From Marinobacter zhanjiangensis (lineage in GTDB: Bacteria > Pseudomonadota > Gammaproteobacteria > Pseudomonadales > Oleiphilaceae), in NCBI RefSeq assembly GCF_014651935.1, contig NZ_BMXV01000004.1:1-64000 (forward strand): DNA of 64,000 bases, given 5' to 3'. Positions 27,510 through 37,565 of this stretch are shown here, piece after piece; the stretch's first letter is position 1, and every line of letters starts with the position of its first letter. The position numbers and the translations under genes are program-made. Under the pieces are notes generated by a model that worked only from the letters and a program-made list of their open reading frames with translations, was not told the DNA's origin and did no database searches.

Positions 27510-30343
27510 GATGACCGCTCAGCTTGCAGGGGCACTGCCAGCCAGAATCTCGCTCCCTGGCCGGGGGGGGAATCAAAGCCAACATCGCCACCCATCTGCT
27601 GCATGATTTCCCGGGTAATGGCGAGCCCCAGGCCGGTGCCCCCTTGCTCACGGGTTATGGAGCTGTCTGCCTGCGCAAATTTCTGGAATATCCGTGAACG
27701 AAACTCCTCGGGAATGCCGGGCCCCTGATCGGCTACTTCAACAATCACGCCCGTGTCGGCTTTCCTGATAGTGATCGTTATCTCTGCTTTTGCCGGAGAA
27801 AACTTGATGGCATTGGAGAGCAGGTTGCTCAGGGCCTGTTTGAACCGGTGGCCATCGATAGTGGCTGAAATATCGGGCTCACTGATCGTCAGTCTGAACT
27901 GAATGTTTTTGTGCGAAGCGTAAGTATCCAGCTGCTCCAGGGTTTCCCGGGCCAGTGTTTCCATGCTGTTGTGCCGGGGGTTAAACTCCAATTGCCCCGA
28001 GACCAGTTTTTCGACGTCCAGCAGGTCATCAATCAGATGGCGCAGTTGATCGCTGTTGCGGGCGGCAACGGTAATGAGTTGTTTGACCTTTTCCGGCAGG
28101 CCTCCCAGCACTTCGCTGGCAATCAGGCTCAACGACCCGGAAATCGAGGTAAGTGGCGTTCTCAGCTCATGGCTGACGGTCGAAATGAACTCATTTTTCA
28201 TGCGATCAACCTTCTTCCGTTCCGATATGTCTTCGACCAGTGTCCATACCAGTGAGCGACCGGAAGCGTTGGTAATCAGTAAGCCCTGAACAATTGCGGG
28301 AAATGTGCTCCCATCGAATTTGGTAATAGCGTACTCGTACGGGCCAAAGCGCCGGTTTTCGCTGAGCTCTTTCACAGCGGTGGCACGCAGATCTTCGTAC
28401 TGTCCCGGGACCAGTTGCTCCATTTCCAGGGAGAGAAAACCGGCCCGGCTGTAGCCCGTTGGTTGCAAAAGTGCATCATTGACGCTGAGAATCTGTCCCG
28501 ACTCGTAGTCGGTCAGCGATATGCCGATGGGCGAAAGCTCGAACAGTCGCCGTAATTGCTCCTCGCTTTCCTGGAGAAGCAACTGAGCCCTCTTTCTTTC
28601 GTCGATATCCGAAATGTAGCCATGCCACATGACGCTGCCATCGGCCAGCAATTCCGGGGTTGCTCTCCCCTCTACCCAGCGCCAACCTCCTCCTTTCCGG
28701 ACCCGGTACTGATGCAGCCACAGCGACAGGCAATTGGCGGAGGTTTCGATGGATTCGCTCACCGCCTGAAGGTCTTGAGGGTGTATAGCGTTGAACGCGG
28801 ATGTAGCGTCGGTAATGACGTCTTCAGGACTAACGCCGTAAATGTCCCTGATTCCGGGGCTGGCGTAGGGGAAGGCAGAGGATCCATCCGGCCAGCGGCG
28901 ATATTGATAAAGGGTCCCGGGAATCTGATTGACCAGCTTGCTCAGGGTCTGGCTGGTCAGTTGTTCGTCCAGAAGGCTGGCAATCCACTTGGCGAGCAGA
29001 GTCACGAAGGTGATTTCGGTTTCGTTGAATTCGGTATCTCGGGGCATGCTGGAAGAAAAATTCAGAGTGCCAAACAGACGGCTTTGAGTGCGTATCGGCG
29101 CTGCAATATAAGTCTCCAGGCCAAAAGCCCGGTAACAGGCATGATCCCGATGAACGGACTTGGCCATGTGAGAAATCGCCAGGTGATCCTTTCCCTGCAG
29201 CAGGATGGCGCAGTAGGTCTTTTCCAGGGGAAAGCTTGCGCCGGCTGCCAGCCCGGCGTCGGTCGCTGAATAAAAGTCCCTGATGGTGTAGGTGTTGCCA
29301 ACGATCTCACTCAGCATGGCCGTGGGCAGCTCAAGGAATTCAGCGCCGAGTTTCAGGGCGTCACCAAGCTTCTGGTCTACCGAGGATGCGCGATCGAGTG
29401 CGAGCCTGTTAAGAATGGCCAGGGCCTGATTCTGCTGTTCCATCCGATGGAGGTTTTCCATCTCGTGGGTGATGTCGGCGTGGGTGCCGTACATCTTGAG
29501 GGGCATGCCGTCCGGCGACCATTCCAGAACCTTGCCGCGATCATGTACCCATACCCAGCTGCCATCCTTGTGGCGCATTCGGCAGCGATAATCATATTCA
29601 GCTGCGTTACCCGAAAAGTGCGCTTCCAGTCGCCTTTCCGACCCCGGAAGATCCTCGGGATGGGCGAGACCCAGCCACGTCTGAATATCAACAGGTTCCA
29701 GTTCCGCCAGGGTGTAGCCACAGATGTTTGCCCAGCGCTCGTTAAAAACCGTTTCACCGGTCTGGACATTCCACTCCCAGGTACCGACTCGTGTTCCTTC
29801 AATAATGGCCTGGGCTCGCCGCTCTTTTTGCCACAGGTCAACAAAGGTGTTGTGATCACGGTGGATCTGGATTTCATGGGAAACACTGTCGGCCAGATCC
29901 CGGAGAATTTCCTGATCAGCCTCACTTAGCTGCCGGGGCTGCGAATCAATCAGGCAAAGGGTTCCGACTCTGTGGCCTTCCGACGAGAGTAGTGGCGCAC
30001 CGGCATAGAAGCGGATGTGGGGGGCATCGGTAACCAGCGGGTTATCGCTGAACCGGTCATCAAGCCGGGCATCTTCTATAATCAACAGACCGGGACGGAG
30101 AATCGCATGGCCACAGAAGGATATGTCTCTGGGCGTTTCCGTTGCGCCCAGGCCCCGAGATGACTTGAACCATTGACGGTTCGAGTCCACCAGGGTGACC
30201 AGCGCTATCGGCACGTTGAAAATCCGGGTCGCCATGCGGGTGAAACGGTCAAATCGTTCCTCCGGTGCCGTGTCCAGCAATCCCGTGTTTTTCAGTGCCG
30301 CAAGCCTGTCCGGCTCATGAGGGGGGTTATCCGGTGCCTTCAT
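27506..30343 (-). CDS. Soluble GAF/PAS multi-sensor histidine kinase
   Basis: This 945-residue cytosolic kinase has, in order, GAF (about 20-165), PAS-PAC (180-300), GAF (315-465), two PAS domains (about 470-590 and 595-700), HisKA and an ATPase domain. The phosphorylated His is near 725 in STVSHELRTPLTS. The ATPase has NLLSNAIKFSP, DQGPGIPEEF and GGTGLGLAIT. It has no transmembrane segment and no receiver. Its start overlaps the end of the next kinase gene by 17 bp, so the two are translated together. It is a probable phosphodonor to the Hpt or receiver proteins encoded nearby. Confidence 0.9.
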   Translation of the reverse strand: MKAPDNPPHEPDRLAALKNTGLLDTAPEERFDRFTRMATRIFNVPIALVTLVDSNRQWFKSSRGLGATETPRDISFCGHAILRPGLLIIEDARLDDRFSDNPLVTDAPHIRFYAGAPLLSSEGHRVGTLCLIDSQPRQLSEADQEILRDLADSVSHEIQIHRDHNTFVDLWQKERRAQAIIEGTRVGTWEWNVQTGETVFNERWANICGYTLAELEPVDIQTWLGLAHPEDLPGSERRLEAHFSGNAAEYDYRCRMRHKDGSWVWVHDRGKVLEWSPDGMPLKMYGTHADITHEMENLHRMEQQNQALAILNRLALDRASSVDQKLGDALKLGAEFLELPTAMLSEIVGNTYTIRDFYSATDAGLAAGASFPLEKTYCAILLQGKDHLAISHMAKSVHRDHACYRAFGLETYIAAPIRTQSRLFGTLNFSSSMPRDTEFNETEITFVTLLAKWIASLLDEQLTSQTLSKLVNQIPGTLYQYRRWPDGSSAFPYASPGIRDIYGVSPEDVITDATSAFNAIHPQDLQAVSESIETSANCLSLWLHQYRVRKGGGWRWVEGRATPELLADGSVMWHGYISDIDERKRAQLLLQESEEQLRRLFELSPIGISLTDYESGQILSVNDALLQPTGYSRAGFLSLEMEQLVPGQYEDLRATAVKELSENRRFGPYEYAITKFDGSTFPAIVQGLLITNASGRSLVWTLVEDISERKKVDRMKNEFISTVSHELRTPLTSISGSLSLIASEVLGGLPEKVKQLITVAARNSDQLRHLIDDLLDVEKLVSGQLEFNPRHNSMETLARETLEQLDTYASHKNIQFRLTISEPDISATIDGHRFKQALSNLLSNAIKFSPAKAEITITIRKADTGVIVEVADQGPGIPEEFRSRIFQKFAQADSSITREQGGTGLGLAITREIMQQMGGDVGFDSPPGQGARFWLAVPLQAERSS

Positions 30344-32120
30344 TGGCTTCTCCAGGTTCTGTCTTGGTGTCGCCTACGGGTAACTCCACCCAGAACCGGG
30401 CCCCGTGGTCGAAGTGGTATCCAACCCTGCCACCCATCAGGGTGGCCAATTCACGGGAGATGGCAAGCCCGAGACCGGTTCCGGCATAAGCTCGCTCTGA
30501 GTGATGCTCCGCCTGGGCGAACCGCTGGAAAAGCCGCGGCAGGAAGCCCTTGGGGACGCCTTCACCCTGGTCCGCAACGGTGAGGCGTACCGAGTTATTT
30601 TCTGTCGGCGTGGCACTGATGGTGACGCTTGAACCCTCCGGGGAAAATTTGAGGGCGTTGCTGATGAAATTGTCGAGAATCTGCCGCAATCGATGGGGGT
30701 CTGCCTGAACTTCCTGTGAAGGGTCTGCCTCGATGACAAAGTTGATGGAGCGCGCAGAGGCCGTGGACCGATTGCCCTGACAGGCCCGTTCGATGGCAGC
30801 CCGGGCGTTGACGGTCTGGATGGCCAGGGTCATCTGGCCGGCGATGGCTTTGTTGAAATCAAGCAAGTCTGAAATCAGCAGTTGCAGCTGATCGCTGTTG
30901 CGCATCGCAAGGTCGACCATCGACCGGGCTTTGGGTGGCAACTCACCCGCTGCTCCACCCTGCAGTAGCTTCAGGGACCCACCGATCGAGGTCAAAGGGG
31001 TCCTCAGCTCGTGGCTGACCGTTGAAACGAACTGGTCCTTCATATCGTCGAGCGCTTCCCTCTCTTTTGCGAGACGATTGAAGGCACGCACCACATTACG
31101 TATCTCGGGGGCGCCGAACTCCGGCAGTCGGCTTTTGGCCGAAGGGTCTTCGGTCATTTCCCGCATACGTGCAGCAATCTGTCTGAGCGGTTGAGTCGTT
31201 GCCCGGGACAGCACCACCGCCAGGATAATGATAAGAATCATGCTTAACATACTGATGGTAAGAAACTGCAGGAACGACGCCCTGGCCGGCTCTGTGACTT
31301 CCCGATAGGGTGCGGCTCGTAAAAACTGCCAGCCCACTCTCTGGAGGTGACGGGTAGCGTAAACCCAACGCTCACCCGAGGCATCGGTTACCACGCCAGA
31401 GCTTATTCCGGAGAGAGCGGCGTCAATCAGAAGGTTTTCACCCGGTTCAGGTAGCGGTGGCATTGTCCTGTCGGACTCCAGGGAGTCGACCAGGGTGAAG
31501 GATTCCGTGTCCAGAATGTTGAAGACGATCTCGGTGTTTTCCTGCTCCGGACGGGGCAGGATACTGGATTCCTTGAGGTTGACTATGCCGCCAGCGAAGC
31601 CCAGCAAGTCGCCATCGTCGCTGAGTATGGGGTAAAGGAAAGACAGAAGTGGCAGTCCTGTTGTACGACCCACAATAGGGCGACTGATCACAGGCTCCTC
31701 TGAAACCATGGCTTTGCGGAAGTGATGACGATCCGCATAGGAGGTTCCCAGGCGGCCAGGCACGAAGCGGTTCTCCGCGATGGCGACTGCCTTTTCATCG
31801 AATACCAGCAGGCCGGCTTCGAAATACTTCGAAACCGATGACTGACGCTCCAGAATCGTCTGGAGCTCATTTTCGGGTAGCCGGCGCTGCCCGTCTGTCA
31901 ACTGCAGGGCAAGGCCTTCGAGTGCCAGCAGGCGGAGTTCCAGTGCCTGATCGACCTCGATGGCATAGCGCTGTGCTTCCACTCGCTGTCGTTCGGTGAG
32001 CACCTGTTCAAAATCTGACACCAACTGCTGATAGGCGATCACCAGAATGACCGCAAGGGATAAAAGGCTGATCCCCACCGTAATAAGCACGATCCGGCCA
32101 CCGAGGGATAGATTTCTCAA
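30327..32120 (-). CDS. Membrane histidine kinase with Cache-like periplasmic sensor
   Basis: The 597-residue protein has transmembrane helices at about 10-30 and 283-305 flanking a roughly 250-residue periplasmic domain. Features such as FEAGLLVFDEKAVAIAENR and HHFRKAM are typical of double-Cache sensors. HAMP follows, then HisKA with His near 370 in STVSHELRTPLTS. The ATPase carries NFISNALKFSPEG, DQGEGVPKG and GTGLGLAISREL. The HisKA and ATPase regions closely resemble those of the adjacent GAF/PAS kinase, suggesting duplication. It lacks a receiver. It is the first gene of a two-kinase operon, divergent from the Hpt-REC-GGDEF gene. Confidence 0.9.
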   Translation of the reverse strand: MRNLSLGGRIVLITVGISLLSLAVILVIAYQQLVSDFEQVLTERQRVEAQRYAIEVDQALELRLLALEGLALQLTDGQRRLPENELQTILERQSSVSKYFEAGLLVFDEKAVAIAENRFVPGRLGTSYADRHHFRKAMVSEEPVISRPIVGRTTGLPLLSFLYPILSDDGDLLGFAGGIVNLKESSILPRPEQENTEIVFNILDTESFTLVDSLESDRTMPPLPEPGENLLIDAALSGISSGVVTDASGERWVYATRHLQRVGWQFLRAAPYREVTEPARASFLQFLTISMLSMILIIILAVVLSRATTQPLRQIAARMREMTEDPSAKSRLPEFGAPEIRNVVRAFNRLAKEREALDDMKDQFVSTVSHELRTPLTSIGGSLKLLQGGAAGELPPKARSMVDLAMRNSDQLQLLISDLLDFNKAIAGQMTLAIQTVNARAAIERACQGNRSTASARSINFVIEADPSQEVQADPHRLRQILDNFISNALKFSPEGSSVTISATPTENNSVRLTVADQGEGVPKGFLPRLFQRFAQAEHHSERAYAGTGLGLAISRELATLMGGRVGYHFDHGARFWVELPVGDTKTEPGEANEGTG

Positions 32121-32220
32121 GGGCTCACCTCAAGGCTGTGGCGAGGGATGGCTAAACGTGGTTTCATGATACCCGGAAGGTGACCCGTTGACGTTGGCTG
32201 GAATTGGTATAGTCGGGAGG

Positions 32221-33903
32221 ATGCCGTTGAGTGTCAATGATGTACAGGCCAGCCTGGTTGCACTGAGAAGTAAATTTTCAGGACGGGCCAGGGAAGAGAT
32301 CCTTTTCCTGTCGCGCCAGGCGGAAAAAATGAGCGAGGGTAAGCTGACCGGTGCAGAATTATCGGAGGCCTATCATGTATTGCATCGGCTGGCGGGATCT
32401 GCTGGTACATTTGGCCTGCCTGATCTGGGTGAAGCGGCCAGGGTGCTTGAAAAATCACTGAAACCACATGTGGAACGACTTGCCGCAACGGGTGTGGCCG
32501 ACGATGCCATTGCACCTGTTGAGCCACTGTTTTTGCGAGGCATTGAGGGGCTTTTCGGGCTGGTTACAGATCAGCCGGCGTCTGTGCCTGACAGTCAAAA
32601 CAAGACCGTAGAGGGAGTTGACGACGACTCACACGGAACGCAGGTGCGGATTCTGGTCTGCCACCAGTCGGCCGATGTTCGCCTGAGTCTGGTCCAGGGA
32701 CTGGCGCGTTACGGTTTTCAATGCCTTGAGGTTTCGTTGACGTCACCAGATCTGGCAGGTGTGATTGCAGAGTCATCCCGTGTTGCGAGTGTATTCGTGG
32801 TCGGCGAGCAGCAGTTGGAGGGAGTCGCCAGTGAATGCCGTAGCCAGAACGTTGGCGGTCGGCAGTTGCCTGTTTTGTGTCTGGCAGGACACGACTCTTT
32901 TGAAAAACGGTATTGGGCTGCGGAAGCCGGTGCTGAAGGTTTTTTTTCCGAGCCACTGGATTTCCCGCGGCTGGCCGACTCGATAGAGCGACTGGTTTCG
33001 GAGCGTAGATACCGGCTGTCCGGCCGGGTGCTTATTGTCGAGGATGATTCTGACCTGGCTGAACACTACCGGCTGGTGCTCGAATCCTCCGGGGTCGAGG
33101 TCCGGCTTGTCAGTGATACCCGGCATCTGATGCAGGATCTCGCTGAGTTTCAGCCGGATATAGTGCTGATGGATGTGAACCTTGCTGGCCGGTCCGGTAT
33201 TACTCTGGCCCGCCTGATACGTTTCGAGCCCCGCTGGCTGAGCCTGCCCATTATTTACCTGTCTTCGGAGGATGATCCGGAAAGCCAGCTTGTCGCCATG
33301 TCCGAGGGTGCTGACGAGTTTCTGTCGAAACCCATTACAGATGACTACCTGGTCCGCTCAGTGCTGCATCGTTGCCACCGTGCCCGCCAATTGTCCGAAT
33401 TGATGAATCGTGACAGTCTTACCGGGTTGCTCAAACATGCCCTGGTCAAACAACAGGTTCACAAGGAGTTGGCGAGTTGCCGGCGCTTGGGCTACCGGTC
33501 CTGCGTTGCCATGGTCGATCTCGACCATTTCAAGCAAGTCAATGACACCTGGGGGCATGGTTGCGGTGACCGCGTAATAAAAGCTCTCGCGAATCTTCTG
33601 AAGAACCGGCTTCGGGAGACTGATGTCATAGGACGCTATGGTGGTGAAGAGTTCGTCGTGGTGCTTCCCGGGTGTGATGTCGGGCAGGCGCAAAGTGTGA
33701 TTGAAGGGATTGGCAGGAGCTTCTCTGAACTGCTTTTTTTCGGCAACGACGAAGATTCATTCAGTGTCACTCTGAGTGCGGGCATTGCCGCCTTGAACGA
33801 CTTTTCCGATGGTGATGTCGCTCTGGAGGCCGCAGACCAGGCTCTGTATCAGCGCAAGAGTGCAGGACGTAATGGTGTTTCGGTCTATACAGTTCCTGAG
33901 TGA
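32221..33903 (+). CDS. Hpt-pseudoREC-REC-GGDEF phosphorelay diguanylate cyclase
   Basis: An N-terminal Hpt domain has phosphorylatable His55 in HRLAGSAGTFG. A degenerate receiver (about 140-265) lacks the phosphoacceptor Asp and the Lys. A complete receiver (about 270-390) has EDD and Asp318 in VLMDVNL plus Lys in LSKPIT. The C-terminal GGDEF domain has an intact GGEEF (474-478) and an RxxD inhibitory site five residues before. It should make c-di-GMP under phosphorelay control. Start choice is open: ATG 32221 abuts GGGAGG, TTG 32227 is better spaced, and TTG 32188 has GGAAGG upstream. It is divergent from the kinase pair, 100 bp away. Confidence 0.88.
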   Translation: MPLSVNDVQASLVALRSKFSGRAREEILFLSRQAEKMSEGKLTGAELSEAYHVLHRLAGSAGTFGLPDLGEAARVLEKSLKPHVERLAATGVADDAIAPVEPLFLRGIEGLFGLVTDQPASVPDSQNKTVEGVDDDSHGTQVRILVCHQSADVRLSLVQGLARYGFQCLEVSLTSPDLAGVIAESSRVASVFVVGEQQLEGVASECRSQNVGGRQLPVLCLAGHDSFEKRYWAAEAGAEGFFSEPLDFPRLADSIERLVSERRYRLSGRVLIVEDDSDLAEHYRLVLESSGVEVRLVSDTRHLMQDLAEFQPDIVLMDVNLAGRSGITLARLIRFEPRWLSLPIIYLSSEDDPESQLVAMSEGADEFLSKPITDDYLVRSVLHRCHRARQLSELMNRDSLTGLLKHALVKQQVHKELASCRRLGYRSCVAMVDLDHFKQVNDTWGHGCGDRVIKALANLLKNRLRETDVIGRYGGEEFVVVLPGCDVGQAQSVIEGIGRSFSELLFFGNDEDSFSVTLSAGIAALNDFSDGDVALEAADQALYQRKSAGRNGVSVYTVPE

Positions 33904-34019
33904 GCCCGGGGAGACATTCAAACCGCCAGCACAGTTTTATCAGGCAGGGTCGTCTGATGATACGAAGTATCAGCGGTTGCTAAGGCGACTGGCTCTGGAT
34001 TCTGAAGAGGAGTGAGCAG

Positions 34020-34433
34020 TTGAGCATTGATAAGCTTTCAGGCTTGCGAGTTCTGTGTGTCGAGGATGATCCGGATATTCGCGCCATTGCGGAGCTTGCG
34101 CTCGGAGACGTCGGAGGATTTGACGTAAAATTGTGTGCAAGTGGCGCTGAAGCGTTGTCGGTTGTCGATGACTTCCAGCCAGAACTGGTGTTGCTTGATG
34201 TCATGATGCCGGGGATGGACGGCCCGGAAACATTGCGGGCCCTGAGGGCCTATGAAAGCTTGCAGAGTACGCCGGTGATCTTCATGACTGCCCGGTTACA
34301 GCCGGACGAGATCAAGGAGTATCTGGCGCTGGGAGCTATTGATGTAATCCCGAAACCGTTTGACCCCATGACCCTGGGAGAGCAGATCGGGGGCATTCTG
34401 GACAGGCACTCCGGAACAACCGGGTATAGATAA
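34020..34433 (+). CDS. Single-domain CheY-like response regulator
   Basis: The 137-residue protein is one receiver domain with acidic pocket EDD (15-17), phosphoacceptor Asp60 in LVLLDVMMPGMDG and Lys112 in IPKPF. It has no output domain, so it acts by phosphotransfer or protein contact. The start is TTG at 34020 with GAGGAG 8-9 bp upstream; no ATG is available upstream of the conserved core. It follows the Hpt-GGDEF gene in the same direction and likely belongs to its relay. Confidence 0.88.
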   Translation: MSIDKLSGLRVLCVEDDPDIRAIAELALGDVGGFDVKLCASGAEALSVVDDFQPELVLLDVMMPGMDGPETLRALRAYESLQSTPVIFMTARLQPDEIKEYLALGAIDVIPKPFDPMTLGEQIGGILDRHSGTTGYR

Positions 34434-34564
34434 AAATCAAGTCTGACCGGGCAAGCGCTTGTTTTTTCGTCGTTCCATGGCGCATGATTGGGGAAATGCG
34501 ATGAGATGGGTTCCGGGGCGTGTTTGTGCGGCTTCGGTCCCAGGTGGAATGGAATCGACAACTG

Positions 34565-35773
34565 ATGTCCTCGCAGGCCCTGCTGGCTGCCCAGCCAATC
34601 TATGACCGTGACAGCCAGATGCAGGCTGTTGAACTGCTTTTCCGCAATGATGCCGGTGAAAGCGCCCTCGCCGTGGGTGAACACCGCGCCACCAGCGAGG
34701 TGTTGTTCAACTTCTGTGCGGGCATTATTGATCACGCCGCTCATTACAATGCGCTCGCCTACATCAACGTATCCGCTGACCTGCTGCTGTCCGGCCTGGT
34801 GCTGCCAGTGGACCCGGATATGGTGATGATCGAGCTGGTCGAGCGTATTGAGCCAACTCCGGACCTGGTAGCGGCGGTTCAGCACTGGTACGACCAGGGC
34901 TTCCGTTTTGCCCTCGATGATTTTGCTTTTTTGCCCAGCTGGGCGCCGTTGTTGCCGATGGCGTCTGTTATCAAGGTGGACGTTACCCAGTTCACAGCGG
35001 AACAGGTGGCCGGCCACAAGCAGGATCTGGCCTACCTGGATGTGCTCTGGCTGGCGGAGCGGGTCGAGGACCAGGCCACCCGGGACCGGTTCATGGAGAT
35101 GGGATTTGACCTCTTCCAGGGCTATTTCATGGCGCGCCCCCAGCTCATATCCGGCCAGAAACTGTCGCCGTCCGGATTGCGGCTGACCCAGTTGCTGGCG
35201 GTGCTTTACCGACCCGACCCGGAAATCAGTGACCTGACTGCCATCCTGTCAGCGGATCCGGAACTGTCGCTGAATCTGATCCGCATTGTGAACAGTCCTC
35301 TGTACCGCGGACACGGCAAGATATCTTCTATACGCGAGGTGGTGATCCGGCTGGGTATTACCAACCTCAGGCACTGGGCGACCATGCTCAGCTCCCTGCA
35401 GATGGTCAATACCGAGAAGGCCCGGGTGGTACTGGTGCGTGCCCACGTCTGCGAGGCTCTGGCGGAGCGCATGAAGACCAGTGCCCCGGAACCGGACAAG
35501 GCGTTCCTGACCGGGCTTTTGTCCGGCACGGAAGTGATGCTCGGGGTTCCGGTGGAGGAATTCACCAGCCGCCTGGAGCTGGAACATGATGTCCGCAAGG
35601 CTGTGCTGCATCGCAAGGGCAGCCTGGGCCGGTTGCTGAAGCTGGCCATAACCATGGAGCATGATGTCGCCATGGAACGGGACCTGCAGAACTGGGATCC
35701 GCGCCTGCTGAAGCTCTATCGGCAGGCCGCCAACCGGGTTCAGCGAATCATCCGGCAACTGGACAGATTCTGA
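34565..35773 (+). CDS. EAL-HDOD (YuxH-type) signalling protein
   Basis: The N-terminal EAL-like domain (about 1-195) keeps ELLFR, INVSADL, IELVERI, LDDFAF, IKVD, AERVED and QGYFMARP, so most catalytic positions are plausible. The domain is shorter than canonical EAL, as usual in YuxH/CdgJ relatives that often bind rather than cleave c-di-GMP. The C-terminal HDOD domain (about 200-395) includes ILSADPELSLNLIRIVNSPLY. I start at ATG 34565 (MSSQALLAAQPIYDRD), which matches family N-termini; GTG 34520 is an alternative. It sits within the signalling block. Confidence 0.88.
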   Translation: MSSQALLAAQPIYDRDSQMQAVELLFRNDAGESALAVGEHRATSEVLFNFCAGIIDHAAHYNALAYINVSADLLLSGLVLPVDPDMVMIELVERIEPTPDLVAAVQHWYDQGFRFALDDFAFLPSWAPLLPMASVIKVDVTQFTAEQVAGHKQDLAYLDVLWLAERVEDQATRDRFMEMGFDLFQGYFMARPQLISGQKLSPSGLRLTQLLAVLYRPDPEISDLTAILSADPELSLNLIRIVNSPLYRGHGKISSIREVVIRLGITNLRHWATMLSSLQMVNTEKARVVLVRAHVCEALAERMKTSAPEPDKAFLTGLLSGTEVMLGVPVEEFTSRLELEHDVRKAVLHRKGSLGRLLKLAITMEHDVAMERDLQNWDPRLLKLYRQAANRVQRIIRQLDRF

Positions 35774-35914
35774 TCGATTGCACTGCCCGCCTCCCGGACA
35801 GATCCATCGACATTTCCGTTTCGTAATTTCCCTACATACGACGTGGTCCTGGCCATGTAAAACGCTGAATCACAGGTATGCCAGTCGGGCATCCAAAGCT
35901 GGAGTCGTCGATTG

Positions 35915-37423
35915 ATGCTGGAAAACAACTATACCCGCCTGCAAACCCTCAAGACGGACCAGCAGATGCTCTGGATTCTGCTGGCCCATGTCCCGGTGGT
36001 CGGGTTGCTGATTCCGCTCGGGTTCGGAAGCCATGGATTTGCCCTGACGGCCAGCATTCTGTTGGGTGCCATTGTTTTGGCCGCCTACGTTTTACTGCGG
36101 GGCAGCCGCAATTTTTCAGTGCTGGTGGCCGCAGCCCTGATGGCCTTCTCCGCGATCATGATCCAGTCGCGGCTGGGTCAGATCGAGATGCATTTTCATA
36201 TTTTTGCCGCTCTGGCCCTGGTCATGATTTACCGGGACTGGCTGCCGGTCGTGGTGGGCGCCGCGGTGATTGCGGTGCATCACCTGATCCTGACCGGTCT
36301 GCAGCTGGCCGAGGCCGGTATCGCCGGCATGCCGGTGATGATTTTCAGCCATGGCGGCAGCTGGGGCATTGCGTTCCTGCACGCCGCGTTCGTGGTGTTT
36401 GAAGCCTCGATCCTGACCTTCTTTGCGCGCCGGCTGGGTCGGGAGAGAGGCGTCGCCGACGGCATGATGGATGTGGTCGCCCAGTTCAATGGCGAGCAGG
36501 ACCTTGCCGGTCGGCTCGATGCTACTGGTGAGCCGTCGGCAAGGGCCTTCAACAGCCTGATGGACCAGTTCTCGGCGCTGGTACTGGAAGCCTCGGGCCT
36601 GGCGCGTCAGCTGGCACAGAGCGCCACCGAACTTACCAGCAGCAGCGATCGCGCCAACACGATCATTGACCGGCAGAGGGTGGATCTGGAGCAGGCGGCC
36701 TCGGCCACCGAGCAAATGTCGGCGACCGTGCAGGAGGTGGCACAGAACGCCCAACAGACCTCGGAAGCGTCGGCCACTGCATCCCGGTCGGCATCCCATG
36801 GCAAGGGCCGGGTGGCGGAGTCGGTGAGCCTGACCGAGTCCACGGACGCTGCCCTGGATGTCTCCGCCGGAGCGGTACGTTCGCTGGCTGACAATGTGGC
36901 CTCCATCAACCGGGTGATTGGTTCCATCGACGATATTTCCGAGCAAACCAATTTGCTGGCGCTGAACGCTGCTATCGAGGCGGCCCGCGCCGGTGAGCAT
37001 GGCCGTGGCTTCGCGGTGGTTGCCGATGAGGTGAGGAGCCTGTCCCGCAGGACCCAGGCATTCACCAGCGAGATCCGCGAAACCATCGAGACGTTGTCCC
37101 GGGGCGCCGATTCGGCCCTGCAGGCCATTGATGACGGCCAGGCCCGGTCAAGGCAAACCACAGCGGCTATCCGGGACGCGGGTGAGGCGATGGATACCGT
37201 GGGCAAGGGGCTGGATGAAGTCACCGACCGTATCTACCAGATTGCTTCTGCGGCAGAGCAGCAGGCTGCGACATCCACGCAGATCAACGCCAGCGTTCAG
37301 GGAGTGGCGGAACGTAACCGCGACGTGCTGGAGCAGGCTGATGAGGTCCGCCAGCTTGCTACCGGGCTGGAAACACTGGTCGGGCAGGTAAATGGCCTGG
37401 TGAGCGGCTACCGGTTGCCGTAG
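35915..37423 (+). CDS. Methyl-accepting chemotaxis protein with His-rich membrane sensor
   Basis: The 502-residue receptor has about five to six N-terminal membrane helices and no large periplasmic loop. The membrane sensor contains [18 protein letters not shown] and AVHHLIL. These closely spaced histidines could bind metal or heme. A HAMP-like linker leads to the cytoplasmic signalling hairpin, with the tip [20 protein letters not shown] and [10 protein letters not shown]. No CheW-type tail motif is seen. The start is ATG at 35915; a TTG one codon earlier is possible. No che genes are nearby. Confidence 0.9.
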   Translation: MLENNYTRLQTLKTDQQMLWILLAHVPVVGLLIPLGFGSHGFALTASILLGAIVLAAYVLLRGSRNFSVLVAAALMAFSAIMIQSRLGQIEMHFHIFAALALVMIYRDWLPVVVGAAVIAVHHLILTGLQLAEAGIAGMPVMIFSHGGSWGIAFLHAAFVVFEASILTFFARRLGRERGVADGMMDVVAQFNGEQDLAGRLDATGEPSARAFNSLMDQFSALVLEASGLARQLAQSATELTSSSDRANTIIDRQRVDLEQAASATEQMSATVQEVAQNAQQTSEASATASRSASHGKGRVAESVSLTESTDAALDVSAGAVRSLADNVASINRVIGSIDDISEQTNLLALNAAIEAARAGEHGRGFAVVADEVRSLSRRTQAFTSEIRETIETLSRGADSALQAIDDGQARSRQTTAAIRDAGEAMDTVGKGLDEVTDRIYQIASAAEQQAATSTQINASVQGVAERNRDVLEQADEVRQLATGLETLVGQVNGLVSGYRLP

Positions 37424-37465
37424 CGGTATGATCCTGTGGGCCACTGACGCAGGAATTTTCACGCT

Positions 37466-37495
37466 TTGACAGTGTGGAGCCCTGTGTTGTGATAT
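37466..37495 (+). promoter_or_regulatory. Weak promoter candidate upstream of REC-HDOD gene
   Basis: A perfect -35 TTGACA (37466-37471) is followed after 18 bp by TGATAT (37490-37495), a poor -10. A second AT-rich hexamer, TATAAA, lies close to the gene near 37548. Confidence 0.3.
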
Positions 37496-37565
37496 CTTTC
37501 CTAGGCATTAGTGTGCTACTGACACCTGTCGTCGGCACAGGACTCGCTATAAAGACCGTCAAATC

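Noticed and set aside
34565-35773. First judged as a fully degenerate EAL domain
   Set aside because: On inspection most catalytic positions (ELLFR, DDF, KVD, AERVE, QGY) are kept, so inactivity cannot be claimed.
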